From contig CAZNPL010000007.1 in the NCBI GenBank assembly GCA_964574815.1, forward strand, positions 132,337 to 196,336: a stretch of DNA of 64,000 nt, written 5' to 3'. This DNA comes from CAZNPL01 sp964574815. GTDB taxonomy: Bacteria; Planctomycetota; Phycisphaerae; UBA1845. The notes under the pieces were generated by a model. That model saw nothing but the letters and a program-made list of their open reading frames with translations. It did not search any database and was not told the DNA's origin. Position numbers and translations under genes: made by a program. Within the stretch, counting starts at the first letter, position 1, and each line of letters opens with the position of its first letter. This document shows positions 1-8,877 of this stretch, in pieces.

Positions 1-1
1 C

Positions 2-379
2 CGGTGCGAGCGCGAACTGGCCGACCTCAATAACGCGCAATCGGCCGCCGTCGCGGATGCCCGTCGCGTGCGGCGGGAAACGATCATCGACCTTGAATGG
101 ACGCTTCAGGAACAGCGCTGGCGCGCTCATCTGCAACGGCGCACCCGATCGAAGGCGGTCGAGTTGCAGGATCTTCAGCAATTGCTGGACGAGGCGCGTG
201 CGGAACTTGCACAGCGCAACCGTGATGTGAGGGTCCTCGAAAACCTTCGCCAGCGACGATTGGAGGCGTATCAACGGGATATGAAGCGAGCCGAGCGGGT
301 CGAACTCGACGAGATCGCCATGCAGGTGTTCCTGCACGCCAATCGGGAGACCGGGACACTGATGCCGGCGATGCGGTGA
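2..379 (+). CDS. fliJ: FliJ flagellar export chaperone (5' end outside the window)
   Basis: FliJ is the soluble stalk protein that links the FliI ATPase ring to the FlhA export gate and helps deliver export chaperones. The frame is open from base 2, so the N-terminus is missing; about 125 residues remain of a family usually near 145. They form one long highly charged coiled coil rich in Arg, Glu, Leu and Gln (for example ELQDLQQLLDEARAEL and RQRRLEAYQRDMKRAE), as FliJ does. FliJ is poorly conserved in sequence, so the call leans on the coiled coil plus position: it sits 4 bp before a MotE-like gene and at the head of a complete run of flagellar genes. fliI would be expected just upstream. Confidence 0.75.
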   Translation, partial: RCERELADLNNAQSAAVADARRVRRETIIDLEWTLQEQRWRAHLQRRTRSKAVELQDLQQLLDEARAELAQRNRDVRVLENLRQRRLEAYQRDMKRAERVELDEIAMQVFLHANRETGTLMPAMR

Positions 380-383
380 CGGG

Positions 384-1064
384 ATGGGAAACGCGTTATT
401 GAAAACCTACCACGTGCTCGCGGCTTTCGCACTGCTGAATCTCCTCGGGCTGGGCGTCGGCATCGCCTATCTGATCGCCACCGGGCGTCTGGACATCGAA
501 CGGGCCAGAGACATCGCCAAGGTAGTGCGGGGCGAAGACGAACCGGCTCCCACAGACTCGCCCGACAGTCAAAACGAAGACGACGCGACGCAGGAAATCC
601 CACCCGACCATGTCAGGAAGGATCATCACGTCCAGGACGAGATCCGCTGGCGCAACACCGATCGATACCGCGCCCAGCTCGAACAACGTCTCAAGTTCAT
701 CAACGCCGCCCGCCTCGACGTCGAACGCAAGCGAGAAGAACTCGAACGCCTCAGTGAACGCCAACGCGACGAAAAGGCACGACTGGCCCAAAGCGCCGCA
801 AGTCCCGGCCGGAAGAAGGAAATCGAGATCATCGCTGCCCTGCGTCCCAAGGCCGCGCTGGAACAGGTCATGGCCATGCCGGAGGCCGATGCCGCGCGCA
901 TTCTCTTCGAGCTCGACAACCGAAAAGTCAAGAAGATCTTCGAGGCCGCCAAGACAGACGCCGAGCTGAGCAGGCTCACGACCATACGCGAACTCATAAG
1001 CGATATCCGTGCTACGAGCGCGGACATGGCCTCCTCCTCCGAGCCGATTCGGAGCGAGTCATGA
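384..1064 (+). CDS. MotE-like protein (MgtE N-domain-like C-terminus)
   Basis: This 226-residue protein has one N-terminal membrane helix (about residues 8-32), an acidic linker, a coiled coil (about 90-140) and a C-terminal helical domain. The C-terminal segment, with ALRPKAALEQVMAMPEADAA followed by RILFELDNRKVKKIFEA, matches the MgtE intracellular-N-like domain of MotE. In alphaproteobacteria MotE chaperones the periplasmic stator-assembly protein MotC. Similar proteins lie between fliJ and fliK in many flagellar operons, as here. Stator assembly or stability is the likely role by family; no MotC is visible in this window, so the partner is unknown. Its stop codon overlaps the next start as ATGA, indicating translational coupling. 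Confidence 0.7.
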   Translation: MGNALLKTYHVLAAFALLNLLGLGVGIAYLIATGRLDIERARDIAKVVRGEDEPAPTDSPDSQNEDDATQEIPPDHVRKDHHVQDEIRWRNTDRYRAQLEQRLKFINAARLDVERKREELERLSERQRDEKARLAQSAASPGRKKEIEIIAALRPKAALEQVMAMPEADAARILFELDNRKVKKIFEAAKTDAELSRLTTIRELISDIRATSADMASSSEPIRSES

Positions 1065-2392
1065 TGACTGAGCCATTGCAAACTAACACGGTCGCACACT
1101 TGGCCGGCGAGGCACGCCCAGTCAACGATCGGGTGCGCGAACCGAACCGCAGCGACGCTCTTTTCGGCCAACTCCTTACCCTGAGAGCGACAGCTACGAC
1201 TCCGCCGCCGTCGCTGCCTGATCTGCGCAGTGCGTTTTCCGAACTGAGACGGTCCCGGGGGGGGCGACGACTCGAAGGCGCACCGCGCAAGATGGAATCT
1301 CGCCCCGAAACTGACTCGCGAATCGCCGGTGCCACACGAGCAGCCCGTGAACAGGCTGGCGACACGCAACGTCTCGCGTCGAATAGCGCACGAGCCGAGG
1401 CAGCCGACCACGCATCCCACGCAAACAGCAGCGACGCCCGCGCGACGCACCGGCAAACGTCGGCACCACATGAACGCGGGGTGTTGCAGCCATCGGCTGG
1501 CGGGCAGCGCGCGTTTACCGAAACGCGCGCGGTCGAATCACGGAACGAGGGCCGCGCCGGCGACCGTCCCAATACGGCTCAACCGTTGGCCCGAAATGCC
1601 GGCGCGGCGGCCCGCGCCACGCAGAGCGAATCAGCCCGCGGCACCCAAACGGCCTCCGTCTCACTCGCAAACACGGCGTCGCCCCGGTCTTCGCACTCGG
1701 CGCCGCTCCAATCCAATTCCGGCGCCCTTCGCGGTGTGACCGGCGCGCCGGGCACCCGGACCTCTAGCGGCCAACCAACGCCGTCGGGGGCCCAAAACTC
1801 GGGAGACGCGGCATCTGCGGCACGCGCCAAGACCGGCGACCACGCCTCGCGAGCACTCGAGGCGAGCGATAAACAAGCACGTGCACTTAAGGATGGTCGG
1901 CCGCAACCCCGCACTGCGGCGATGATCGACCGAATCGCCCGCGTTGTGGGCGCCAGGGCAAACGGCAGGGCGACCATCGCGCACGTCCAACTCGATCCCC
2001 CTGAGTTGGGCCGCGTGCGCGTCGGGGTGCGCTTGCAAGACGAGACCGTTCAGATACGCCTGGCTACCGAAACGCCTGAGGGTCGTGATTCGTTGCAATC
2101 GCATATCAGCGCGTTGCGGGCCGCATTGGAGCAGCACGGCATTCGTGTCCAGCGCATCGATCTGCCGGTTCCAACAAACGGAGAATCAAACGACCCACAG
2201 CAAGCGGGTGTCTCCTACGACGCCGGCACACCGCAAGGCGACTTCGATGATTCCCACTCGCAGGAGAGCGGCGACATCGAGCCGCCCGAAACGGCGAGCG
2301 GCGAGCCGAAACGCGACGATCGCGATAACGGGGATGCACAGCTGAGTACGGAAACGAACCAGCGCACCGCCGGATTGGATGTGCGCGCTTAG
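1061..2392 (+). CDS. fliK: FliK flagellar hook-length control protein
   Basis: FliK is secreted during hook assembly, measures hook length and triggers the FlhB substrate switch. This 443-residue protein has the family layout: a long low-complexity region rich in Ala, Arg, Ser, Thr and Gln (about residues 50-280), then a compact C-terminal Flg_hook domain (about 285-370). That domain carries the signature LDPPELGRVRVGVRL near residues 311-325 and an amphipathic helix (SHISALRAALEQHGIRV). An acidic tail follows. The start overlaps the previous stop by 4 bp and flgD follows directly. The N-terminal half is typically unalignable, but domain and position make the call firm. Confidence 0.88.
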   Translation: MMTEPLQTNTVAHLAGEARPVNDRVREPNRSDALFGQLLTLRATATTPPPSLPDLRSAFSELRRSRGGRRLEGAPRKMESRPETDSRIAGATRAAREQAGDTQRLASNSARAEAADHASHANSSDARATHRQTSAPHERGVLQPSAGGQRAFTETRAVESRNEGRAGDRPNTAQPLARNAGAAARATQSESARGTQTASVSLANTASPRSSHSAPLQSNSGALRGVTGAPGTRTSSGQPTPSGAQNSGDAASAARAKTGDHASRALEASDKQARALKDGRPQPRTAAMIDRIARVVGARANGRATIAHVQLDPPELGRVRVGVRLQDETVQIRLATETPEGRDSLQSHISALRAALEQHGIRVQRIDLPVPTNGESNDPQQAGVSYDAGTPQGDFDDSHSQESGDIEPPETASGEPKRDDRDNGDAQLSTETNQRTAGLDVRA

Positions 2393-2424
2393 TGCAGTAT
2401 GAAGCGATTCGAGAGGGCCAGGCC

Positions 2425-3024
2425 ATGGACGTCAGCGCGATCACGACAAACCCGGCGCGAAACACAACCGCCGCGAACGGAACCGCCGAGCTGACCGGCA
2501 ACGACTTCCTCCAACTGCTCGTGACGCAGTTGGTCAACCAGGACCCGCTCGCCCCAACCAGCAACGAAGAGCTGCTTCAGCAACTATCGTCCATTCGCGA
2601 CATACAGCTCTCGACTACGCTGGTGGACTCGCTCGAAACGCTGACAGGAAACCAGCGCTACGGCGCCGCCGCGGCCCTGATCGGGAAGAGCGTTGCGGGA
2701 CGCATTGGCGACGAGGCCACCGGCTACGAAACCATCAGTGGCCTGGTTGTCGGCGTTCGCTTCGACGCTCAGGGAAACGTCTCGCTCGAGCTCGATTCCG
2801 GCCGGCAGCTTCCGCTCGAACGACTCGAATCGGTCACGACGCCCGAACACACCGCCGAATCGCTCATCGGTCGGAGCGTGCGGGGAATCGACCGCACCCG
2901 CGACGAGCCCACCCCGGTTTCGGGCATCGTCACCGGCGTTCGGTTGGAAGAGAACGGTCAGGCCTTACTCGAGTTGGATACCGGCGAAAGTCTGCGCATG
3001 CGCGATTTGACGGCGTCGGTTTAA
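2425..3024 (+). CDS. flgD: FlgD hook-capping (scaffold) protein with a duplicated C-terminal module
   Basis: FlgD caps the growing hook and is required for polymerisation of FlgE. The N-terminal half has the conserved FlgD_N block (NDFLQLLVTQLVNQDPLAP, then SSIRDIQLSTTLVDSLE). I chose ATG 2425, which has GAGAGG 10 bp upstream; an in-frame GTG at 2392 inside the fliK stop is also possible. The C-terminus is unusual. Instead of the normal Tudor plus FnIII arrangement there are two tandem modules of about 52 residues (residues ~85-140 and ~147-198), both beginning LIG-[KR]-SV-x-G and containing SG-x-V-x-GVR and LELD-x-G. The protein (199 aa) is slightly short for the family. Confidence 0.9.
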   Translation: MDVSAITTNPARNTTAANGTAELTGNDFLQLLVTQLVNQDPLAPTSNEELLQQLSSIRDIQLSTTLVDSLETLTGNQRYGAAAALIGKSVAGRIGDEATGYETISGLVVGVRFDAQGNVSLELDSGRQLPLERLESVTTPEHTAESLIGRSVRGIDRTRDEPTPVSGIVTGVRLEENGQALLELDTGESLRMRDLTASV

Positions 3025-3197
3025 AGCATGAGAGAAGGCGGCTCGGGCGTACGAGTTCCAAGTACCCGCCGCCGCAGTTGGGTCCGTGGTCCGGAGTGAC
3101 GCGGTCAATGATGCCAGGACGGCGTGAATTCGTGGTCTCACGGTGGGTCAGGCCTCCGGCGTTCCGCAACGCCGGGCCTGACGGGAGCAACACGGAT

Positions 3198-4892
3198 ATG
3201 GCACTCACCGGCGCCATGCTGACGGCATTCACAGGGATCGAATCCAACCAGTTCGCGGTCGAGACGATCGGTAACAACGTCGCCAACGTGAACACGACGG
3301 CGTACAAGAGCTCGCGAGCACATTTCGAGTCGCTGCTGTACCGCACGCTCGAAGAGGGCACCGCGCCGGACGCGGAGCAGGGCGGAACCAATCCCCTCCA
3401 GGTCGGACACGGCAGCGGTGTCGCCGCCACACAGCGCAGTTTCGTACAGGGCGGAACCGAGCGCACCGGCGTCCTCTCCGACCTTGCCATCGACGGCGAA
3501 GGGTTCTTCATCCTCGATGGGCCCGAAGGAGACCGGGCCTACACCCGCGATGGGGCCTTCAGCCTTAATGAGGAGTACACCCTGGTCGCCGCCAACGGTT
3601 CCTTCGTTCAGGGCTATGCCGCGTCCGAGGACGGCACGATCGATACCGGAAGTCTGACGAACCTCCTCATCCCGCTCGGCGGACTCTCAAGCGCGGCCGC
3701 CACAACGGAGGCGATCCTGACCGGGAACCTGGACGCCGCGGGCGACCTGGCCGCCTCCGGCTCGCAAGCCGTCTCCAACGCAATGACCACGATCAGCGGA
3801 ACCCCGGCCACCGCCGCCACCGCCTTGACGTCGCTCGTGGATCAGACCGACGTAGCGCTGTTCAATAACGGCGACGTCATTGCCATACGTGGCGTGCAAA
3901 AGGGCGGCATCGATATTCCCGACGGCCGTTTCATCGTCGGCACCGACGGCTCCACATACGGCGAATTAGCCGACTTTCTTGAATCGCTGTTCGCCATCGA
4001 CACTAGCGCCTCCGCCGCAGGAACACCGGGCGTGACCATCTCGGACGGGGCTCTTGCGCCGGCGGGCGCCCTGCTGATTTCGGCGAATGTCGGCGACGTC
4101 AACGCCATCTCCATCGACGCGGCCTCGATCCGCAACGACACCACCGGAACCGCCCCATTCGAGTTCACCACCACGCCCGCAACCGGCGAAGGCGCCACAA
4201 CAAGCTTCCTTGTCTTCGACTCCCTTGGCACACCCATCGACGTGCGCCTGCGCTTCGCATTGGAACAGCGAACCAGCGGAGGAAATCAGTGGCGGTTCAC
4301 CGCGGAGTCGCCCGACGCCAACGGCGTTCCGGAACTCGTCGGCCAGGGAACCGTCAGCTTCGATCTAAACGGGCGGCTCGTCAACGCAACGGGAACGCGA
4401 CTGAACATACCGCACGACAACACCGGCGCCGTCTCACCGCTCTCGCTGAATCTGGACTTCTCCGACCTGACCGGCCTGACCGCCTCCGACGGCGAATCCT
4501 CCGTGACCCTGAAAACGCAGGACGGTTTCGCCGAAGGGACGCTCAGCGGCTACAAGATCGACGACGAGGGCATCATCTCGGGAACGTTTTCCAACGGGCA
4601 GGAGAGCGTGCTCGGGCAGGTTGCGCTGGCTACCTTCGCCAATAACCTGGGGCTGGTTGCCCGAAGCCAGAACGAGTTTGTGGTCGGCGTTAACTCGGGT
4701 CCGCCCATGATTCAGGCGCCCAGGACCAACTCCGCCGGCAGAATCAACTCCGCAGAACTGGAGTTGAGTAATGTGGACCTCCCGAGGGAGCTTATCGGAC
4801 TGATCACGGCATCGACCGGCTTTTCCGCCGCCAGCCGCGCTGTCCGGACGGCCGATGACATGTTGCAGGAGCTGATGTTGCTGGTGCGATAA
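3198..4892 (+). CDS. flgE: FlgE flagellar hook protein
   Basis: FlgE polymerises into the hook, the universal joint outside the outer membrane. The 564-residue protein has the rod/hook N-terminal motif (FTGIESNQFAVETIGNNVAN, residues ~10-29), a long variable middle region (D1/D2, rich in Thr, Gly, Ala), and the C-terminal motif NVDLPRELIGLITASTGFSA with DDMLQELM near the end. The N- and C-terminal helices pack together in the hook. I prefer ATG 3198 to the upstream in-frame ATG at 3078: the conserved domain begins at once and GGAG lies at 3183-3186. The length exceeds the ~400 aa enterobacterial FlgE, as is common outside Proteobacteria. Confidence 0.93.
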   Translation: MALTGAMLTAFTGIESNQFAVETIGNNVANVNTTAYKSSRAHFESLLYRTLEEGTAPDAEQGGTNPLQVGHGSGVAATQRSFVQGGTERTGVLSDLAIDGEGFFILDGPEGDRAYTRDGAFSLNEEYTLVAANGSFVQGYAASEDGTIDTGSLTNLLIPLGGLSSAAATTEAILTGNLDAAGDLAASGSQAVSNAMTTISGTPATAATALTSLVDQTDVALFNNGDVIAIRGVQKGGIDIPDGRFIVGTDGSTYGELADFLESLFAIDTSASAAGTPGVTISDGALAPAGALLISANVGDVNAISIDAASIRNDTTGTAPFEFTTTPATGEGATTSFLVFDSLGTPIDVRLRFALEQRTSGGNQWRFTAESPDANGVPELVGQGTVSFDLNGRLVNATGTRLNIPHDNTGAVSPLSLNLDFSDLTGLTASDGESSVTLKTQDGFAEGTLSGYKIDDEGIISGTFSNGQESVLGQVALATFANNLGLVARSQNEFVVGVNSGPPMIQAPRTNSAGRINSAELELSNVDLPRELIGLITASTGFSAASRAVRTADDMLQELMLLVR

Positions 4893-4934
4893 GGCGTGCA
4901 GCGTCACGCGGCGCTTCCAGCGCAGATTTGAACG

Positions 4935-5129
4935 ATGATCTTTCTCACGCGACTCAACCGGGCGCCGGTCGTGGTGAATGCCGAATTGATCAAGTTGATC
5001 GAGTCCACGCCGGACACGCTGATCACCTTGATCAACGGGGATCACTTTATGGTCCGCGAGTCCGTCCAGGACGTGGTGGACAAGGCGATCGAGTACGCCC
5101 GGCAGGTGCGTGGCTTCAAGGTCGTGTAA
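4935..5129 (+). CDS. flbD: FlbD family flagellar protein
   Basis: This 64-residue protein matches the small FlbD family found between flgE and motA in spirochaetes, Firmicutes and planctomycetes. It is not the unrelated Caulobacter response regulator FlbD. Diagnostic features are the start MIFLTRLNR, a central NAELIKLIESTPDTLITLING block and the end of the fold at ESVQDVVDKAIEYAR. It has no membrane segment or known catalytic residues. The family's molecular function is unsettled; roles in hook or stator assembly have been proposed from gene context. It lies 42 bp after flgE and 118 bp before motA, in the same operon. Confidence 0.9.
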   Translation: MIFLTRLNRAPVVVNAELIKLIESTPDTLITLINGDHFMVRESVQDVVDKAIEYARQVRGFKVV

Positions 5130-5247
5130 CACGAGCCGGGGCGTGGCACGGCCGCCGCGTGCCGCGATCCGTCAAGGCGAATCGGCCGCGCGACGATAGT
5201 CTCGACAGTCGCGCTCCAAGGCGCCGCGGAATGGACAGAGGGTAACG

Positions 5248-6018
5248 ATGGATTTCGCTACGATTATCGGTCTTATCAGCGGCATCGCCCTGATCCTCTG
5301 GGCCGTCATGTCCAAGAGTTCCGTCGGTGTCTTCCTGGACGGCGGTTCAATCGCCATCGTGGTGGGAGGGTCCGTGGCGGCCGTGTTGATCGCGTTCCCC
5401 CTCAAGAACGTCCTCGGCCTGGCAGGCGTGCTGAAAAAGACGTTCTTCGCCAAACCGACCGCGCCGCTTCAGCTAATCCAGGACATGGTTCGTTACGCGG
5501 AGACCGCGCGTCGCGACGGGATCCTGGCCCTCGAAAACGCCGTGGACGAAGGCTCCGACCCGTTTCTGGTCAGTGGGATCCAGATGGCCGTCGACGGGAC
5601 CGACCCCGATGTGGTCGAGCAGATGCTTACCAGCGAACTGGATGCGCTCGCTCAACGCCACGAGAACGGCAAGTCCCTCCTGGACACCCTTGGCAAATAC
5701 GCCCCCGCCTTCGGCATGATCGGGACCCTCGTCGGCCTGGTCATCATGCTCCAGAACATGAACGACCCCTCGAAGATCGGCCCGGGCATGGCGATCGCGC
5801 TGCTCACGACACTTTACGGCTCTCTGGTAGCCAACCTGATCGCGCTGCCCCTGAGCGACAAGCTCGCGGTCCGCAGCACGGAAGAGCTGCTGATCAAATC
5901 AATCATTATTCGGGGTATCCTCGCGATCCAGTCGGGTGACAACCCCCGCATCGTCGAACAGAAGCTGAAGACCTTCCTGCCGAACCGCCTGCGAAGCGGT
6001 GAAAGGCAGGCGGCCTAG
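5248..6018 (+). CDS. motA: MotA flagellar stator subunit
   Basis: MotA forms the five-subunit ring around two MotB chains; ion flow through it drives the rotor. This 256-residue protein has four membrane helices (about 4-22, 31-50, 145-167 and 178-200) and a cytoplasmic loop between helices 2 and 3. Conserved stretches are GGSIAIVVGGSVAAVLIAFP in helix 2 and the MotA signature GMIGTLVGLVIMLQNM with IGPGMAIALLTTLYGSLVAN in helices 3-4. The short loop length is like PomA and Bacillus MotP/MotA. I cannot tell proton from sodium dependence. It is followed 12 bp later by motB. Confidence 0.93.
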   Translation: MDFATIIGLISGIALILWAVMSKSSVGVFLDGGSIAIVVGGSVAAVLIAFPLKNVLGLAGVLKKTFFAKPTAPLQLIQDMVRYAETARRDGILALENAVDEGSDPFLVSGIQMAVDGTDPDVVEQMLTSELDALAQRHENGKSLLDTLGKYAPAFGMIGTLVGLVIMLQNMNDPSKIGPGMAIALLTTLYGSLVANLIALPLSDKLAVRSTEELLIKSIIIRGILAIQSGDNPRIVEQKLKTFLPNRLRSGERQAA

Positions 6019-6030
6019 AGGCGCCGGTCG

Positions 6031-6789
6031 ATGAAGAAACGCCATAAATGTCCGCCGCCGGGGGCACCGAGCTGGATGGTCACCTACGGTGACATGATGA
6101 CGTTGCTGCTCTGCTTTTTCGTCATTCTGGTTTCGATGAGCGAGATCAAGAAAGACCAGAAGTTTCAGGAAGTGCTGGACTCGATCCGCTCCGCCTTCGG
6201 CTACGACGGCCATCTGGGCACGGTCCCCATCGCCAACCCGAGCCAGAACAGCCTTGTCGAGCAGCTTCGCAAGGTCATCGTCCCGGAGCTCATCAAGAAA
6301 GAGGGAGATTCGCCGGAGGAAGGTATTGACGGCCGCGTCTTCAGAGTCACCAACATTCGCGACGGCATCCACGTAGAGGTCGGGGGGCGTATCAGCTTTG
6401 ATCGCTTCGAGGCCGATCTCAAGCCAGAAGGGAGGGTGTTGCTCCAGCGCCTCGCCTCGAAGGTCGTGGGACACAACACGATTCTCAAGGTGAGGGGCCA
6501 CGCCACACGCGAGCCCCTGCCAGCCGTTTCCCCCTTCAGCGACCCGATGGAGCTGTCTCTGGCCCGGGCACGGACCGTTGCCGCCGCCCTGGAGGAATTC
6601 GGCATCCGCCCCGAGCGTCTTCGAATCGTCGGAGCGGGAGCGCACGAGCCGCTTGTGCGGCAGGCGTACTCCGAAAGCCGCAGAGCCGTCAATCGCCGCG
6701 TCGAGGTCATCGTGACCGAGGCCATTGTTGATGATTACGCAGGGCAGTTGATGCCCGCCGACGTAAAGGACGCCGATCATGGCGGATGA
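6031..6789 (+). CDS. motB: MotB flagellar stator subunit
   Basis: MotB supplies the ion-binding aspartate of the stator and anchors it to peptidoglycan. The 252-residue protein has one N-terminal membrane helix carrying the plug-and-channel motif SWMVTYGDMMTLLLCFFVIL. Asp21 is the predicted ion-binding residue, equivalent to E. coli Asp32. A linker is followed by a C-terminal OmpA-like peptidoglycan-binding domain (about residues 105-235), with HATREPLP and LSLARARTVAAAL as recognisable parts. It overlaps fliL by 11 bp, suggesting coupled translation. Confidence 0.93.
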   Translation: MKKRHKCPPPGAPSWMVTYGDMMTLLLCFFVILVSMSEIKKDQKFQEVLDSIRSAFGYDGHLGTVPIANPSQNSLVEQLRKVIVPELIKKEGDSPEEGIDGRVFRVTNIRDGIHVEVGGRISFDRFEADLKPEGRVLLQRLASKVVGHNTILKVRGHATREPLPAVSPFSDPMELSLARARTVAAALEEFGIRPERLRIVGAGAHEPLVRQAYSESRRAVNRRVEVIVTEAIVDDYAGQLMPADVKDADHGG

Positions 6790-7303
6790 GAAACAAGGAA
6801 CCAAGGACGAGACACAGACCCGTCCCGGCCGGCGGTGGAAGCCCCTGGTGGTTGTCGCCGTCCTGATGCTGGGAGAGGCGGTCGGGATATTTGTACTGTT
6901 AAAGCTGGTCAACCCGGCGCCTCAGTCGGCCCTTGCAGCCGAGGGGCCCGAGCTCGACGCGGATCCGTTCAATCTCAAGGAAGAGGTCGAGGTGCCGATC
7001 TGCGAAGTCAGCGCGTTCAACAAAAAGGAGGGACGCCTTTACGTCTACAACGCCCAGATATCAGTGTTGGTAGCGGCGGAAGATCGCGACGCCGTCCTGC
7101 GCTTCGCCGAGGCCAGGGAGCAGTCCATCAAGGACCGCATACAGGTCGTGTTCCGCTCCGCCGACCCCAAAGACATCAATGATCCGGCGCTCCAGACGAT
7201 CAAGCGCCAGTTGCTCTTCGAGCTCAACAATCTGCTCGGCGGCAAGGAGCTGATACGCAAAATTCTCATTCCCAAATTACTGCAGTCACGGGCGAACCTT
7301 TGA
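6779..7303 (+). CDS. fliL: FliL basal-body-associated protein
   Basis: FliL is a single-pass inner-membrane protein that rings the stator and stabilises it under load. This 174-residue protein has a short cytoplasmic N-terminus, one membrane helix (about residues 19-41, PLVVVAVLMLGEAVGIFVLL) and a periplasmic stomatin-like domain with RQLLFELNNLLGGKELIRKI near the C-terminus, the usual FliL ending. It overlaps motB and is followed by fliN. In most operons fliM would come next; it does not here. Confidence 0.85.
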   Translation: MADEKQGTKDETQTRPGRRWKPLVVVAVLMLGEAVGIFVLLKLVNPAPQSALAAEGPELDADPFNLKEEVEVPICEVSAFNKKEGRLYVYNAQISVLVAAEDRDAVLRFAEAREQSIKDRIQVVFRSADPKDINDPALQTIKRQLLFELNNLLGGKELIRKILIPKLLQSRANL

Positions 7304-7357
7304 TTGCGGGCCGATCCGCCATCACGTCGATAGACAGGCACGAAAGGATGCGCCTGA

Positions 7358-8011
7358 ATGTCCCAAGAGCCGCACGATCCATCACAACAGAACCCGGGCG
7401 CCGAATCGGCTACTCCGCCGGGCGGTGACGCGCCTGCTTCCGGACCGTTGGGTCAGCAGGACATTAACGCGTTGCAAGCGGGCGCCGAAGGAGGGTCCGG
7501 CACGCCCGCCGACGCCGCAGGGCCCGAACAGACCGACCGCCGAGGTGCTGCGGAGTCAGATGCCGCGCACGATGAACCGGAATCCGAAGAGCAACGCTCG
7601 AGCGAGGCAAGAGCGGACCGGTCCGAGGCGCGGGACGATGAAAATGCCGGAACCGCAGCTGGGGCCGAAGCGTACGCAGATGCTCCGGCACCCGAGGTCG
7701 AGACGCGGCCCGTCGAACTTCCCGACTTCTCCGACGAGCAGTCGGCGAATGCACAGAGGGACATCTCCGTTTTGCGAGACGTGGACCTGAAGGTCCACAT
7801 CGAACTGGGCCGTACCATGATGTACATCGAGGACATCCTCAAGCTTGCCGAGGGAAGCGTGGTGGCGCTCGATAACCTCGCCGGCGATCCCGTGGATGTG
7901 TACGTGAACGGTCGGCTGGTGGCTCGGGGCGAAGTCCTTGTGCTTAACGATAACTTCTGCGTCCGTGTCAGCGAGATCGTGGAGGGGCCTCAAAGTGTGC
8001 CCGTGGCCTGA
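7358..8011 (+). CDS. fliN: FliN flagellar motor switch protein with long acidic N-terminal extension
   Basis: FliN forms the base of the C-ring and docks the FliH-FliI export complex. The C-terminal ~80 residues (about 133-212) are a clear SpoA/FliN domain: ISVLRDVDLKVHIELGRTM, ILKLAEGSVVALDNLAGDPV, VYVNGRLVARGEV and FCVRVSEIV. Before it lie about 120 residues that are low complexity and rich in Ala, Glu, Asp, Ser and Pro. E. coli FliN is only 137 aa. Such extensions occur in other phyla's FliN/FliY. No CheC-like phosphatase motif is visible, so I call FliN rather than FliY. Confidence 0.9.
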   Translation: MSQEPHDPSQQNPGAESATPPGGDAPASGPLGQQDINALQAGAEGGSGTPADAAGPEQTDRRGAAESDAAHDEPESEEQRSSEARADRSEARDDENAGTAAGAEAYADAPAPEVETRPVELPDFSDEQSANAQRDISVLRDVDLKVHIELGRTMMYIEDILKLAEGSVVALDNLAGDPVDVYVNGRLVARGEVLVLNDNFCVRVSEIVEGPQSVPVA

Positions 8012-8783
8012 GCGACATCGCCATTCAAGCAGGTCGCGCACCGCAGTGCTCCTCGGAGTGAGCGCTGTTCTCGTCGCGTTCATGCCGGTCGTCGCCGGCG
8101 ATCCGAGCGAGGTCCCGACGCGCGAGCCGGCCGCTAGCGCTAATGTGGCGATGGCGTTGGAAGCCGTATCACCACCCACGGAGCCACCCGAACAGTCGGC
8201 AGCGAGTGAGCCGCAGTCTCGCGCCATGGCATCGGAGCTGAAAGAGAGTGCGGGCATCGACGAACGGATTCCCATCCAGCGGTCCGCGCTCAAGGCGACA
8301 GGCAGCCCGGCCGCCGCATCGTGGCATCGTAGTGGATTGATCCCATTGCTCACGGTGTTGACTGCGATCGCCGTGGCGGTGTGGTTGGCCAAGCGGCTCC
8401 TTAAGGGCGGCCACACGCCGCGCGGAGACGTGCTTCAGGTGATGGCCCGCACGCATCTTTCCCCGAAGCAGAGCATTGCGCTGGTGCAGATGGGCGGTCG
8501 TCTTGTCTTCGTCGGCATCACGCCCGGTCACATCACCGGACTGCGCGTTGTGGCTGATCATGACGAGGCCGCGTGGCTTCGCGGGCGCCTGCGCGCCGGC
8601 GCCACGAGAGCCGAGCAGGCCGAGTTTGACCGGCTCCTCAATACCGAGGGCGTGTCTCTGAGCGAGGCATTGGAGTCGCAAGCCGAGGCGCAGATCGAGC
8701 CCGTTCAACGCATGATGGAGACGCGGAGAAACCTGAGAGGTCTGCTGGATCAACTGAAATCGCATCAGAAGATGAGAACGTGA
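7995..8783 (+). CDS. fliO: FliO flagellar export apparatus assembly protein
   Basis: FliO is a membrane scaffold that helps assemble the FliP ring of the export gate. I start it at GTG 7995, preceded by GGAGGGG at 7981-7987; this overlaps the fliN end by 17 bp. The 262-residue product has an N-terminal hydrophobic segment (about 14-32, probable signal peptide), a low-complexity stretch, a second membrane helix (SGLIPLLTVLTAIAVAVWLA) and then the FliO cytoplasmic domain (VLQVMARTHLSPKQSIALVQ, GGRLVFVGITPGHITGL). A C-terminal helical tail extends beyond the usual domain. Position directly before fliP supports the call. Confidence 0.85.
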   Translation: MCPWPERHRHSSRSRTAVLLGVSAVLVAFMPVVAGDPSEVPTREPAASANVAMALEAVSPPTEPPEQSAASEPQSRAMASELKESAGIDERIPIQRSALKATGSPAAASWHRSGLIPLLTVLTAIAVAVWLAKRLLKGGHTPRGDVLQVMARTHLSPKQSIALVQMGGRLVFVGITPGHITGLRVVADHDEAAWLRGRLRAGATRAEQAEFDRLLNTEGVSLSEALESQAEAQIEPVQRMMETRRNLRGLLDQLKSHQKMRT

Positions 8784-8877
8784 AAGGCCGGTCAGCCGGC
8801 CGGTAGATGAGGCGTGGCAGCTTCGCCGTCGGGGCGCCGGCCGAAAATGGACCGCTTCAGCGCTAGGGAGAGGCGCA

